From contig NZ_JAUKPO010000019.1 in NCBI RefSeq assembly GCF_030503435.1, positions 1-64,000 of the forward strand: a stretch of 64,000 nucleotides of DNA. Direction: 5' to 3'. The notes under the pieces are model-generated. The model had not been told where the DNA came from, made no database searches, and saw nothing but the letters and a program-made list of their open reading frames with translations. Positions 24,831-33,846 of the stretch are shown piece after piece. The number at the start of each line of letters is the position of its first letter. The first letter of the stretch is position 1. Both the position numbers and the translations under genes were made by a program. Source of the DNA: Rhodocytophaga aerolata (lineage in GTDB: Bacteria > Bacteroidota > Bacteroidia > Cytophagales > 172606-1).

Positions 24831-26234
24831 TTATCTTTGTTCAATTGTAACAGACCGGACAATTTTTCCTTCGGCATCACTCATTTTGGCTGCTGCTAGT
24901 TGCTGACCTTTAACTTTTTGCACGAGCAGGCTGAAACCCGCTACGAGTTCTGCCTCCGTAAAAGTGCAATGCCCATACCGTTGGACAGTGATGGGGGTAA
25001 AATAGGCACTTTTACCTCTGAGTATAGTCTTCGCCTGATATAAAGGCAAGTGCCAGTATAATTGGATGGGATCTTTGGTGGTATGGCCAGTTACCAAAGG
25101 TTTAATAAGGTTACCACTGGTTTCATAGTAGTTTTTAATGGTAAGTAAGGCCGTTCTATCTGCCGAAAACCGCTGCACCCGTAAATTTAGCTGAACATCT
25201 TCCCGAATATTCCCAGTACCAAAATACACTTGTTTCCGGTTATCAAAGGGTTGTCCGCCCAGCACCCGAACCGCATTCCGGAAATTCAATACATCATAGG
25301 CCAATACTCCAATCACGGTCTGCCCAATAGTGCTTGGAAGAGCCGGGTCATAGGGGGCCTGGGCTGTGCGGAGCAACTTCAGGGCAGCGGCAGGGTTCTG
25401 GCTGATGGCTGCTATCACCTTAGGCACGTACACTTGCTGCCAGTTGATAATCAGTTCATCGGGAAAGTTAATAGCATTTCCGGGAAGTACACCTGGAAAA
25501 AAATAATCAAACAACACCCGGAAGTTCCCATAATAATTAATTTGTCCCTGAAAATAGCCACAAGGACCACACAGAGAAAGTCCTCCACTAAATAATTGCG
25601 GATACTTTTCTAAAGCTAAGGTAGTAATAATACCTCCCTGAGAAGCTCCTGTCAGGTACACTTCTTTAGGCTGGCCATGCCGTTTGATAAACAAAGACCG
25701 CAGATTGAGCATATCCTGGATACCACTTTGAATAGCTAATCCATTTTGCTGGAAACTGGTGGTGGCAAAAGCAAAGCCAAGGCTGGTATAGAGGGGCACA
25801 TAGGCCGCTGCTTCTACCGGGAGCCGTAAGGGTTCAAACTCCGTTACATAGCCATGTGCATATAAGATCAACTCACCGTTCCAGAGGGCCGGCATACAAA
25901 TCTGAATGATCTCTCCGGATGGCAATACCTCTTGCTGGCAATTAACCTGCATAACAGCTCCATCCATAGTGGTTACCGTTTGTACACTGGCGGCCATGCG
26001 GGCATTGGCCGTGCTATTGCTTGTGGAGGAAGCCGTTTCCAGATCAGGTACTGTCTGGCACTGTGTAAAGATAAAAAGGACGCATAACCAGCTAATTACT
26101 CGCAAAAACAAAGTCCTATGACGGGGGCCTACAGGTTTTGTTCCGTTGGTGAGTTGTTGTAAAATAAGCCTGGCCGGGCGATAGTAGGTATGTAAGCAAT
26201 CTGCTGATGGAAAAGAATCTGCCTGTGTTTTCAT
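24831..26234 (-). CDS. Alpha/beta-hydrolase-fold lipoprotein
   Basis: The nucleophile elbow is G-A-S-Q-G-G (serine near residue 195 of 467), preceded by an oxyanion-side L-Y-A-H-G-Y and followed by a C-G-P-C-G-Y segment; a late H-C-T-F-T-E with conserved-looking His near 425 may complete the triad. A hydrophobic run ends in F-I-F-T-Q-C at residues 55-60, a good lipobox but unusually far from the ATG at 26234; a TTG start about 42 codons later would give a normal lipoprotein signal, so the true start is uncertain. It may be an esterase or peptidase at the outer membrane. Substrate unknown; single-gene unit. Confidence 0.7.
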   Translation of the reverse strand: MKTQADSFPSADCLHTYYRPARLILQQLTNGTKPVGPRHRTLFLRVISWLCVLFIFTQCQTVPDLETASSTSNSTANARMAASVQTVTTMDGAVMQVNCQQEVLPSGEIIQICMPALWNGELILYAHGYVTEFEPLRLPVEAAAYVPLYTSLGFAFATTSFQQNGLAIQSGIQDMLNLRSLFIKRHGQPKEVYLTGASQGGIITTLALEKYPQLFSGGLSLCGPCGYFQGQINYYGNFRVLFDYFFPGVLPGNAINFPDELIINWQQVYVPKVIAAISQNPAAALKLLRTAQAPYDPALPSTIGQTVIGVLAYDVLNFRNAVRVLGGQPFDNRKQVYFGTGNIREDVQLNLRVQRFSADRTALLTIKNYYETSGNLIKPLVTGHTTKDPIQLYWHLPLYQAKTILRGKSAYFTPITVQRYGHCTFTEAELVAGFSLLVQKVKGQQLAAAKMSDAEGKIVRSVTIEQR

Positions 26235-26606
26235 AGGAATGGAAGGGGTGGTTTAAGTGGAGAAGAGGCTATGGTAGAAAGAAACGTACTTACTCGACTG
26301 TGGCAATAACCATACGTGCATAGGAAAAAGCAGCACATGTGCCAGAACTACAGCACCGCCCGAAAGCTGGTATATTCCCTGCATCCTATTTCAGTGGTAC
26401 TGTGAACTAATAAAAATTATAGTGTTCAGGAAGCAGGTTTTTGCAGGCTGTTTATGCGCTTTACAGCTATCAAGGTAGCACTTCTTTATTCCTTTATCAA
26501 CACTTAGAGTATTTCTTTTTTTACATAAAATAGCTATAAAAATCCACTATTCTCAAGCGGGAAAAGAGGATTTACAGGGTAGGATTGTAGCCGGAATCTT
26601 ATTTAT
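26235..26606. other. Intergenic stretch upstream of the hydrolase lipoprotein gene
   Basis: About 370 bp with no supported gene and no clear promoter match. It should hold the minus-strand promoter of the hydrolase lipoprotein. Confidence 0.4.
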
Positions 26607-26652
26607 ACAACCTGTTTTCCGCCTGGCGGATGGCTGCCTGAAAACGGGTTGT
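26607..26652 (-). terminator. Long hairpin after the MazG-like gene
   Basis: ACAACCTGTTTTC (26607-26619) and GAAAACGGGTTGT (26640-26652) pair over 13 positions with one T-G wobble and a 20-nt loop that has a small GCC/GGC stem of its own. It lies 38 bp past the stop of the MazG-like gene. Confidence 0.6.
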
Positions 26653-26689
26653 GCGAAGAAAGCCTATTCCTTTTGCAGGAATGTGTGAA

Positions 26690-27025
26690 TTATAGCTCTG
26701 TATATTTTTTGTTAGAATTTTTGCTTTTCTCTACCGGATATTTAGCCGCATTTTTGTCTATTTTTTTTGAAATAGCTTCCAGCAGATCAATACGGTGATG
26801 CCGGCTAATATAGATCAGGAATATGGCTATGTCGGCTAACTCATCGCTGATCTTTTCAACTGGGATTTCCTTTTGCTCATCAGCTGACTTCCACAGATAC
26901 AAGGCTTGTAACTCTGCAACTTCTATGTTCAGGCCCAGCAGCAAATCTTTTATCTGATGAAACTGTTCCCAGTTGCGTTCATTCCGGAAGGCAATTACTT
27001 TTTGTTCAAGTTCGGTATAATCCAT
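26690..27025 (-). CDS. MazG-like nucleotide pyrophosphohydrolase
   Basis: The 111-residue protein has the all-alpha NTP-PPase metal signature: E-V-A-E-L-Q-A-L-Y at about 35-43 (E-x-x-E) and D-E-L-A-D-I-A-I-F near 63-71 (E-x-x-D). Such enzymes hydrolyse NTPs, often non-canonical or dCTP-like, to NMP and pyrophosphate in the cytoplasm. The length fits the single-domain iMazG/RS21-C6 group. It follows the RsmH-like gene by 100 bp on the same strand, so both may be cotranscribed. Confidence 0.85.
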   Translation of the reverse strand: MDYTELEQKVIAFRNERNWEQFHQIKDLLLGLNIEVAELQALYLWKSADEQKEIPVEKISDELADIAIFLIYISRHHRIDLLEAISKKIDKNAAKYPVEKSKNSNKKYTEL

Positions 27026-27125
27026 ACTCTATCAAATACAGTCTGTGAAGATTTCTTTTTCCAAGGGCAACAACCCCTCATTCTTTGTATATACTTACTT
27101 TTACGAAAGTAGTTGTATTGGTGAA

Positions 27126-28178
27126 TCAATCCGCTTTTATTGCCCAGCGTAGTTTCGCCGACCGGGCCCGCGGATTCTGGTTACATTCTTCTGCCGACGG
27201 GCGGATGGGGCTTGGAGCAATCTCTTTGTACATTCCCAGATGCAGGTAATGTTGAAAAGATTTTTTTACCCGGCGGTCTTCTCCGGAATGGAACGTTAGA
27301 ATGGCTACCCGCCCACCAGGGCTAAGTACTAACGGAAGTTTTTCCAGAAACTTTTCTAACACGCCAAATTCATTATTTACTTCTATCCGCAGTGCCTGAA
27401 AACATCGCTGACAGGCTTTTTTTACTTCTTCTTTCTGTTGGTTACCCGGAAGAAAGGCAAGGGCTTCTTTAATGGTATCTGCCAGGGCGGTAGTAGTTGC
27501 TAGTTTGTGGCCTTTGTCTATGGCAGTCCGGATGGTTTTGGCAATGGGTTCATGGTAGGGTTCATCCGAATTTTCCAGAAGTATCTCCTGTAGCCTGGCT
27601 TGAGAAAGAGTTTTCAGCAGATCGGCCGCTGATTTGCCGCTTTTGGGATTCAGCCTCAAATCCAGTGGGCCTTCGGCTTTAAAGGTAAACCCCCGTTCCG
27701 GATTATCTATTTGCATAGAAGAAACTCCCAAATCGGCAACTACACAATCAAAAGTACCTGCCTGGGCAGCCAGCTGATCTATCTCCGAAAAATTCATTTT
27801 CTGTAGGGTAAGCACCTCTGGCCCATAACCCAAAGCTGCCAAGCGCTCACGCGTGCGGGGCAATTCAATAGGGTCAACGTCTATGGCATACAGGTGTCCA
27901 CCTGGCAGCAATCGTTTCAGCATTTCCTGGCTATGGCCTCCATATCCCAGTGTAGCATCCAGGCCCTGTTGGCCAGGAACAATTTGCAATACGTCCATGA
28001 TCTCCTCTACACAAATGGAACGGTGCATTCCTGCCGGGGTACGCCCTTGTTGCTTAATTTTTTCTACTTCTTCTGCGTATTGCTCTGGTTTAAGCTCTTT
28101 GTATTTTTCCCCATAGGCCTTTGGATGGGTGCCTTTGTAGCGAACCCGGCGGGGTTGTTTTGGCCCTTGCTCATTCAT
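27126..28178 (-). CDS. RsmH-family rRNA methyltransferase paralogue with N-terminal extension
   Basis: The 350-residue protein has the RsmH (16S rRNA C1402 N4-methyltransferase) core: D-A-T-L-G-Y-G-G-H-S (SAM loop), A-I-D-V-D-P, V-A-D-L-G-V-S-S-M-Q-I-D and P-E-R-G-F-T-F, then F-Q-A-L-R-I-E-V-N-N-E and I-L-T-F-H-S-G-E-D-R. It differs from housekeeping RsmH: about 55 charged residues precede the core, the opening Y-H-x-P-V-L-L-x-E is H-R-S-I-C-V-E-E-I-M, A-T-R-x-F-Q is C-Q-R-C-F-Q, and F-H-S-L-E-D-R is F-H-S-G-E-D-R. It is also outside the division/cell-wall cluster. It is thus probably a paralogue with a related but perhaps different RNA target. Confidence 0.75.
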   Translation of the reverse strand: MNEQGPKQPRRVRYKGTHPKAYGEKYKELKPEQYAEEVEKIKQQGRTPAGMHRSICVEEIMDVLQIVPGQQGLDATLGYGGHSQEMLKRLLPGGHLYAIDVDPIELPRTRERLAALGYGPEVLTLQKMNFSEIDQLAAQAGTFDCVVADLGVSSMQIDNPERGFTFKAEGPLDLRLNPKSGKSAADLLKTLSQARLQEILLENSDEPYHEPIAKTIRTAIDKGHKLATTTALADTIKEALAFLPGNQQKEEVKKACQRCFQALRIEVNNEFGVLEKFLEKLPLVLSPGGRVAILTFHSGEDRRVKKSFQHYLHLGMYKEIAPSPIRPSAEECNQNPRARSAKLRWAIKAD

Positions 28179-28245
28179 AGATATAAAACTAGCTATTTCG
28201 CTGATGGGTTACGGCCTTGGTGGGACTTATTTTTTGAAATGGCAT

Positions 28246-28755
28246 TTATTGCCAGAAAAAGAGTTTTTGTTTTAGCCTGGTTAGGGAAGATGCTTGCTGC
28301 TGGCTATCGGGCAACTTTTCATCTACTTTTTTCCGGCGTTTTATTTTTCTCACTTCTTTTACTTTCAGGCCAGTTTGTTTGGCAATTTCCGGTACCGTTT
28401 CCCCTTGTGCCAGTAGTTGCTCAACCTGTGTCTCTGTAGAAATAGGGGGAGGTGAAAATGACAGCTGAGCCTTTTCACTCGAAGGAGGGTTATTGGCTGG
28501 CAAGGTTTTTATCACTTTCGGGCTAGCCGAAGAACGCATAGCTGTCCATTGAACAGGCTCCGGAGATTTGCTTGTAGCCGCTACCGCCAGGGAGCTATTC
28601 TTCGCAGGAACTCCCTCAGCCGGAGGATTGATCAAATAAACTTTAGTAACCCGGTTATCCGGATAAACTAGCTTGATAATTACATAGACCGCCAGGGCCA
28701 GCATAATCAATGGCAAGTACGAGAGTCCTTTTCCGTTTCCGTCTGTATTTTCCAT
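28246..28755 (-). CDS. Membrane-anchored protein with C-terminal HTH-like segment
   Basis: I do not recognise a named family. The 169-residue protein has one transmembrane segment (Y-L-P-L-I-M-L-A-L-A-V-Y-V-I-I-K-L-V, about 13-30), a Pro/Ser-rich linker, and near residues 110-140 a helix-turn-helix-like stretch (V-E-Q-L-L-A-Q-G-E-T-V-P-E-I-A-K-Q-T-G-L) followed by K-E-V-R-K-I-K-R-R-K-K. Similar single-pass proteins with a terminal HTH exist in other bacteria without known role. It is 67 bp upstream of the RsmH-like gene and probably in the same transcript. Confidence 0.55.
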   Translation of the reverse strand: MENTDGNGKGLSYLPLIMLALAVYVIIKLVYPDNRVTKVYLINPPAEGVPAKNSSLAVAATSKSPEPVQWTAMRSSASPKVIKTLPANNPPSSEKAQLSFSPPPISTETQVEQLLAQGETVPEIAKQTGLKVKEVRKIKRRKKVDEKLPDSQQQASSLTRLKQKLFFWQ

Positions 28756-29515
28756 GTTAAAGACACAACAGGTAACTATGTCTCTTGAACGACGGCTTAT
28801 GGGTGCATGTTATAAGGAAAAGCTGATTTTATTGTAAAAAAATAGGGATAGCCCAGCAAGCCAAAGCAATTGCTTGCCAGCAGTTTACATAGGTATCCTT
28901 CTGTTTTCCAGATTATATTCCGTAGAGCCCTGATTATGAAAACATTCACTGTACCTACATTACTAGTAAATATATTTTCACTTTCGGCTGTGACTGCTTA
29001 TTGCACATTTTGCTGAACGGGTAAAATCTGATCGAACATCAGGTTGGCTATTCCTCCTCCCCTACCTGCTTGTTTACGCCGGCCTATCCAAAGAAAGGTT
29101 TTGCCATTGAGGCAGCGGGTGATGTACTAACCTCGGCTGTAATTTCAACTTCTGAACTAATCAAGCACGTGACACCTTTTTAGTAGTATATAATAATTTA
29201 TTTGTTTTTTATCACTTTTTTATCTTACTTGTGTCCCTATTCAATTCCATTTTAGGACAGCTACTACATAGGTACTTCTTAGAATCTTCAAAGAACCTAC
29301 CTGCTATTTTTAATAAATTCAGATTGTACGTAATTAGCAGCCTTGGAAAATTTAGCCCTTTTCTATGGGTTTAACTTGTTCAACCTGGAAATGCTGCATA
29401 TTCCTTTTCTTTAGTCCGTTGCTCCAATAGAGCCTTGTTTGAGTTGTTATGTATGCGTCTGCCAGATGTAGATGCCATGGTAGCTAACCCTCTACCTTTT
29501 TAATTTTTGAGGTGC
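28756..29515. other. Long intergenic stretch, possibly with a gene remnant
   Basis: About 760 bp between divergently oriented genes with no intact gene. On the minus strand at about 28998-29110 an open stretch reads C-L-N-G-K-T-F-L-W-I-G-R-R-K-Q-A-G-R-G-G and continues to a stop, which looks protein-like but has no start and no recognised family. The rest is A/T-rich non-coding DNA. Confidence 0.35.
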
Positions 29516-29974
29516 ATGTATACCCTGCTTTTTTTGGTAAGTTCATTTTTATACAGCAGTTGCCAGGTATATACCCGGCCGTCTGACGCTATGTCCGGAT
29601 CAGTTGCACTTGTACGCATACAAAGCCATCAAAGAAGCTATATGGCCAGTGAGAAACTAGTATTTACTGTTACGAATAGTTTAAACAAACCCATTGCCAC
29701 GCTCAACCAACGAACCTATTGCAGTACCATAGTTCTGGAGAAGCAAACAGAAACCGACTGGCAGCCGGTTAGTAATTGCACATCTAACTCACCTAGTTTA
29801 GAAGTTACAATAAAGGCAGATTCAAGAACTACCGTTGAATTAGCTCCTGGCCCACACGCGTTAGGCAACATGCCTACCGGTAACTACCGGGCCAAACTAG
29901 TATTCACGGTTGGAGACCATTTTATGCCTGCCGATACACAACAAGTTTTTTCTGAAATATTCGCCGTGCAATAA
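29516..29974 (+). CDS. Small Ig-like lipoprotein of unknown function
   Basis: The ATG at 29516 gives M-Y-T-L-L-F-L-V-S-S-F-L-Y-S-S-C, a compact lipoprotein signal, and is preferred over a TTG three codons earlier. The mature protein of about 135 residues is beta-rich (L-V-F-T-V-T-N-S-L-N-K-P-I, then a cysteine pair, G-N-Y-R-A-K-L-V-F-T-V near the end), consistent with one Ig-like domain of the intracellular-proteinase-inhibitor (BsuPI-like) type. It is located before the sialidase-like T9SS gene but with a 105-bp gap. Confidence 0.6.
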   Translation: MYTLLFLVSSFLYSSCQVYTRPSDAMSGSVALVRIQSHQRSYMASEKLVFTVTNSLNKPIATLNQRTYCSTIVLEKQTETDWQPVSNCTSNSPSLEVTIKADSRTTVELAPGPHALGNMPTGNYRAKLVFTVGDHFMPADTQQVFSEIFAVQ

Positions 29975-30066
29975 ACTTGTCGGATATGAGCCTTTGAATA
30001 GTCAAGCACTTTTAACGTAGATGTACACCTGCAACCCATGAATCCGGATCACTCACCATCATTCAT

Positions 30067-30073
30067 AAGGAGG
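30067..30073 (+). promoter_or_regulatory. Strong Shine-Dalgarno AAGGAGG deciding the start at 30080
   Basis: AAGGAGG lies 6 bp before ATG 30080. Such perfect sites are rare in this window, and this one rules for 30080 over the ATG at 30038, which has no such site. Confidence 0.7.
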
Positions 30074-30079
30074 TTTATT

Positions 30080-32785
30080 ATGCACTATTCATTACCCCAT
30101 TTACTTGTAAGGCTGCTATGGGTGGTCTTACTTCCCCTACAAACCTATGGCCAACTGCCAGATGATGTACCTAGCCGGCAACAGGCTTCCCGCCCGGCGG
30201 TGCAGTATTCGCAGCAACGGCAAAATGTTCCAGGTTCGGCACGCAGGCTTTCTGCAGAAGCATTGCCAGGAGAAATTCCAAATGTTAATGTTAGTAATTT
30301 AAATGGCAACGAATCTGAAGTAAGTATTTCTGTTAATCCCACCAACCGCAACAACCAGGTTATCTGTGCCCATGCGGCCGACTTCTCAGTAATGAATACC
30401 TTTTTCACTACGGATGGCGGACAAACCTGGACCCGCGTTGCTTTGGGCCAGGCGCAAGATGGAAATCCGGCAACCTTCCGGTTTGATCCTACGGTTGCAT
30501 TTGCCGGAGACGGCAATGTGTATGTAGCGTATGGAATAGACAATGGTTCAAACCGTGATCTGGTGGTGGCCCGTAGTACCAATGGGGGCGCAAGCTATGA
30601 TCAGTTTACCATTGTCGATACCGAACCGTCTCTGGATAAATGGATCATTGGCACCGGGCCAGATAGCAATACGCCTAACCAGTTTAATGTATATCTGGCC
30701 TACCGGATCAATGCCGGAAGCAATGTTGTTACCCGGCTGGCATCTTCCTACGACCAGGGGGCTACTTTCCCAACCGATGTACTGGTAACTACTACTGGCG
30801 ACCTGAATACGTTTGGCATGCCGGCCGTTGGCCCGAATGGAGAAGTGTATGTAGTATGGGATGACCAGACAAACCGGCCCACCAGCAGCGATATACGGAT
30901 GGCCGTGTCCTTAGATGACGGAGGCACCTTCAGCGCCAGCCGGCTGGTAGGAACCACTGCGGTAACCAGAAATCCAACCCGTTACATGATTCCAGCCCAA
31001 CCAGACAGAGGGGTTTTGGCTGTTCCCTCTATTGCTGTTGACCGTTCTGGTGGGCCAAACAATGGACGGATCTATGTAGCGTATACAGTAGTAGGCGGAG
31101 GAGGTGCTAATGATACCGATATTATTGTGCGAAGTTCGGATAACCAGGGAGTTAACTGGTCGGCGCCGGTAACGGTGAATACGGATGGAGGAAGCAATAG
31201 TCAGTTTTTACCTTGGCTGGATGTAGATCAGATAACCGGCCAGGTGGTGGTGGTTTGGTACGATGCCCGGAATGATACAGACAATCAGCAGGTAGAACTT
31301 TTTCTGGGCGTGAGCAACAATGGCGGAGCCAGTTTTACTAACACCCTGGTTTCAGATAATCCATCCGATCAGTCAACGGATAATGCTAGCCGGACAAGCA
31401 ATAATTTTCTGGAATACATCGGCGTTGCCAGCTTAAATGGCGTAGCTTTTCCTGTATGGGCAGATAATAGCCTGGATTTATCTGATCTGGATATATTTAC
31501 TGATCAAATTCCTATTGGATTACCTCCGGTTGCCAATGCAGGCCCGGATCAGACCATTGAATGTGCCGGACATAGCGGAACGGCGGTTACCCTGGATGGT
31601 TCTGGCTCCAGCGACCCCAACGGAGACCCGCTAACCTATTCATGGTATGAAGGAGCCACTATTATTGCCGGGCCAACGGCAACTGCAACTGCCAATGTTT
31701 CGCTCTCACCAGGTGTCCATGTAATCCGCTTAGAAGTAAATGATGGAAATTTGCTCACTGATAGCGACGAAGTTACCATTACCATAGAAGATACTACACC
31801 ACCTGTTATTACCCTGAACGGAGCAAGTGAGATTGTGCTTGAATGTGGCATTGATACCTATACCGAATTAGGGGCTACGGCAACAGATATTTGTGATGCC
31901 AGCGTGCCCGTTAGTATTTCGGGTACAGTTGATACGCATACACCAGGCACCTACCTGGTTACTTATAATGCAACAGACGATAGCGGCAATGCTGCCGTAG
32001 AAGTAGTGCGTACCGTGAAAGTAGTAGATACTACTCCACCAGTAGTTACGGTTTTGTCTGCACCTACCACGCTGTGGTCTCCCAATCACAAATATTTTAC
32101 TTTATCCCTCTCCAATCTCACCATTTTGGTAGAAGACCAGTGCGATACAGAATTGTCTCAAAATGATGTAGTAATTACAGCGGCCACCAGTGATGAACAG
32201 GAGGATGCGAAAGGCGGCGGAGATGGCGCAACTACACAGGACATCGTAATTAGCAACAATTGCCGGTCAGTAAACCTTCGGGCAGAACGCAAGGGCGGAG
32301 GCAATGGCCGTGTATATACCATTGTTCTCAAAGTAGCCGATGCCAGTGGCAATGTGGGTACCACCACCTACCAGGTACATGTGCCTCACGACAAAGCCTC
32401 AGGTCCACTGGCTGTAAAAGATGCCACGCAATATTCGGTAACTTCCAGTGGCTGCGAACCTATTGCTGCCTCAGCCATTGCAAAGGCGAAAAATGCCATA
32501 CAAGCCGAAGAGGAATTTTCCACTGATTTTGCTCTGGAACAGAATTTTCCAAATCCATTCCGTTCACAAACCCTGATCCGGTTTACCCTTCCGGAAACAA
32601 CACCAGTTTCTCTGAAGGTATACAATGTGCTTGGTCAACCAGTAACGCAACTGATTAATGAAGTGCGCCAGGCAGGCCGCCATGAACTAAACTTTGATGC
32701 CTTTGGCTTAAAAAGCGGCACCTATCTTTATTTATTAGAAGCTGGCCATTTCAGAAGTCAAAAGAAGATGGTCATTGTTCCCTAG
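30080..32785 (+). CDS. Secreted sialidase-like (BNR) adhesin with PKD, HYR-like and T9SS domains
   Basis: From the ATG at 30080 the protein is 901 residues with a signal peptide ending Q-T-Y-G-Q. Residues about 55-470 form a sialidase-type propeller with several Asp-box-like turns (T-D-G-G-Q-T-W, T-N-G-G-A-S-Y, L-D-D-G-G-T-F, D-N-Q-G-V-N-W, N-N-G-G-A-S-F). A PKD domain follows (A-N-A-G-P-D-Q-T-I-E, D-G-S-G-S-S-D-P-N-G-D), then a DUF5011/HYR-like domain (D-T-T-P-P-V-I-T-L-N-G to V-V-D-T-T-P-P-V-V) and a T9SS type A sorting domain (Q-N-F-P-N-P-F to K-S-G-T-Y-L-Y). No sialidase arginine triad was confirmed, so binding or structural function is more likely than sialidase activity. Confidence 0.82.
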   Translation: MHYSLPHLLVRLLWVVLLPLQTYGQLPDDVPSRQQASRPAVQYSQQRQNVPGSARRLSAEALPGEIPNVNVSNLNGNESEVSISVNPTNRNNQVICAHAADFSVMNTFFTTDGGQTWTRVALGQAQDGNPATFRFDPTVAFAGDGNVYVAYGIDNGSNRDLVVARSTNGGASYDQFTIVDTEPSLDKWIIGTGPDSNTPNQFNVYLAYRINAGSNVVTRLASSYDQGATFPTDVLVTTTGDLNTFGMPAVGPNGEVYVVWDDQTNRPTSSDIRMAVSLDDGGTFSASRLVGTTAVTRNPTRYMIPAQPDRGVLAVPSIAVDRSGGPNNGRIYVAYTVVGGGGANDTDIIVRSSDNQGVNWSAPVTVNTDGGSNSQFLPWLDVDQITGQVVVVWYDARNDTDNQQVELFLGVSNNGGASFTNTLVSDNPSDQSTDNASRTSNNFLEYIGVASLNGVAFPVWADNSLDLSDLDIFTDQIPIGLPPVANAGPDQTIECAGHSGTAVTLDGSGSSDPNGDPLTYSWYEGATIIAGPTATATANVSLSPGVHVIRLEVNDGNLLTDSDEVTITIEDTTPPVITLNGASEIVLECGIDTYTELGATATDICDASVPVSISGTVDTHTPGTYLVTYNATDDSGNAAVEVVRTVKVVDTTPPVVTVLSAPTTLWSPNHKYFTLSLSNLTILVEDQCDTELSQNDVVITAATSDEQEDAKGGGDGATTQDIVISNNCRSVNLRAERKGGGNGRVYTIVLKVADASGNVGTTTYQVHVPHDKASGPLAVKDATQYSVTSSGCEPIAASAIAKAKNAIQAEEEFSTDFALEQNFPNPFRSQTLIRFTLPETTPVSLKVYNVLGQPVTQLINEVRQAGRHELNFDAFGLKSGTYLYLLEAGHFRSQKKMVIVP

Positions 32786-32813
32786 AAACGGAAAACATAG
32801 ACCCTATATCACT

Positions 32814-32839
32814 AGAGCCAGGAAATTAATTCTGGCTCT
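32814..32839 (+). terminator. Terminator of the sialidase-like gene
   Basis: AGAGCCAG (32814-32821) and CTGGCTCT (32832-32839) form a perfect 8-bp stem with a 10-nt AT-rich loop, followed by a T-rich run (ctttattcatttc). It starts 29 bp after the stop codon. Confidence 0.8.
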
Positions 32840-33067
32840 CTTTATTCATTTCTCTGCTCTATTCTTTTACTATATTCTACTTTCTGCTATTTGTTAAACT
32901 ATGTGAGGACAGGTTATTTCGAGCGCCTACTGGATACTAATACTATATAGCCAATTTAATACATCTCTTTCAAATGAACATCTATCTACAGGAATTTGAG
33001 AAGAGCTAGTAGTGTATAAATCCAGAAGTAAACCAATGGAATAAGATCGGTAAGCGGACAGGACGTA
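32840..33067. other. Non-coding stretch before the membrane protein gene
   Basis: Together with the terminator and promoter on its sides this is a gene-free stretch of about 380 bp (32786-33168). No other element was seen. Confidence 0.4.
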
Positions 33068-33096
33068 TTTGTTTTAATGAAAAATGTATACCTTTA
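33068..33096 (+). promoter_or_regulatory. Candidate promoter of the 33169 membrane protein gene
   Basis: TTTG (33068-33071) and TACCTTTA (33089-33096, one mismatch to TAnnTTTG) are 17 bp apart. The leader would be about 65 nt. Confidence 0.45.
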
Positions 33097-33168
33097 GCCA
33101 TAGCTTCTGTCTACTGAACAAGCCTGGGTATTTAAGGTAGAAGATAGAAATTGAGCTGGTTAATTCCC

Positions 33169-33771
33169 ATGAATAAAGTCCTTGCCTTATTACTTGTGTT
33201 GGTCATTGCTTATCAGAGTTTAAGTCCTTTGATAAATCTGTTCAGCAGAAGAAAAATCCGCAGAAAAGAATATAAGGTAACTTTTTCCAAACAGCTCAAT
33301 CACCTGTTTTCGGCCACCTTACTCTTGCTGGTGCCATTAGTAACTATTAGCAGCTATTATCAGTTTTACGAGCAGTTGCCACTGTATGTCAAAACAGGGT
33401 TAATTGTCCTGGGTAGTTTGTGTGTCATCAGTGCTTTAGTTAGCTTATACCTCTACCGGGAATACAGCCGGAAAACCCCCTACGATGCCTTGATCTATGA
33501 TTCTCAGGTACATACCATGGAGCTTTCTTTACCTACCGGCAAGAGCATAATCCGGCTTCCGAATGTACACCGGGTGGAATGGTATAGAACCCAAAATGCC
33601 TTTCGAATGATGCCCTGGAGCAATTTTGAATATTTTATTCTGGAATTACGGAACGGCAGCAGAGTTATTGTTACCTCCCTGATGGTTCCCCCTGCACAAT
33701 TTGAGGCCTTGCTGAATCAATTGGATCTGGAAATTATCCGGCACAAAAAAATTATTCCCACAATCAAGTAA
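33169..33771 (+). CDS. Membrane protein of unknown function
   Basis: The ATG at 33169 is preferred to an in-frame TTG at 33151. The 200-residue protein has three hydrophobic segments: an N-terminal one (V-L-A-L-L-L-V-L-V-I-A-Y), and two near residues 45-60 (S-A-T-L-L-L-L-V-P-L-V-T-I) and 72-92 (T-G-L-I-V-L-G-S-L-C-V-I-S-A-L). The C-terminal 100 residues are soluble and beta-rich with W-Y-R-T-Q-N-A-F-R-M-M-P-W and L-E-L-R-N-G-S-R-V-I-V-T, resembling PH-like domains, which is only an impression. No family recognised. Confidence 0.6.
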   Translation: MNKVLALLLVLVIAYQSLSPLINLFSRRKIRRKEYKVTFSKQLNHLFSATLLLLVPLVTISSYYQFYEQLPLYVKTGLIVLGSLCVISALVSLYLYREYSRKTPYDALIYDSQVHTMELSLPTGKSIIRLPNVHRVEWYRTQNAFRMMPWSNFEYFILELRNGSRVIVTSLMVPPAQFEALLNQLDLEIIRHKKIIPTIK

Positions 33772-33846
33772 TTCTTTCAGCAATTGCTACACCTTCAGCT
33801 ACAGCAACCTTACGGTTTACATAAAGTGGTTGTATATACATCATTT

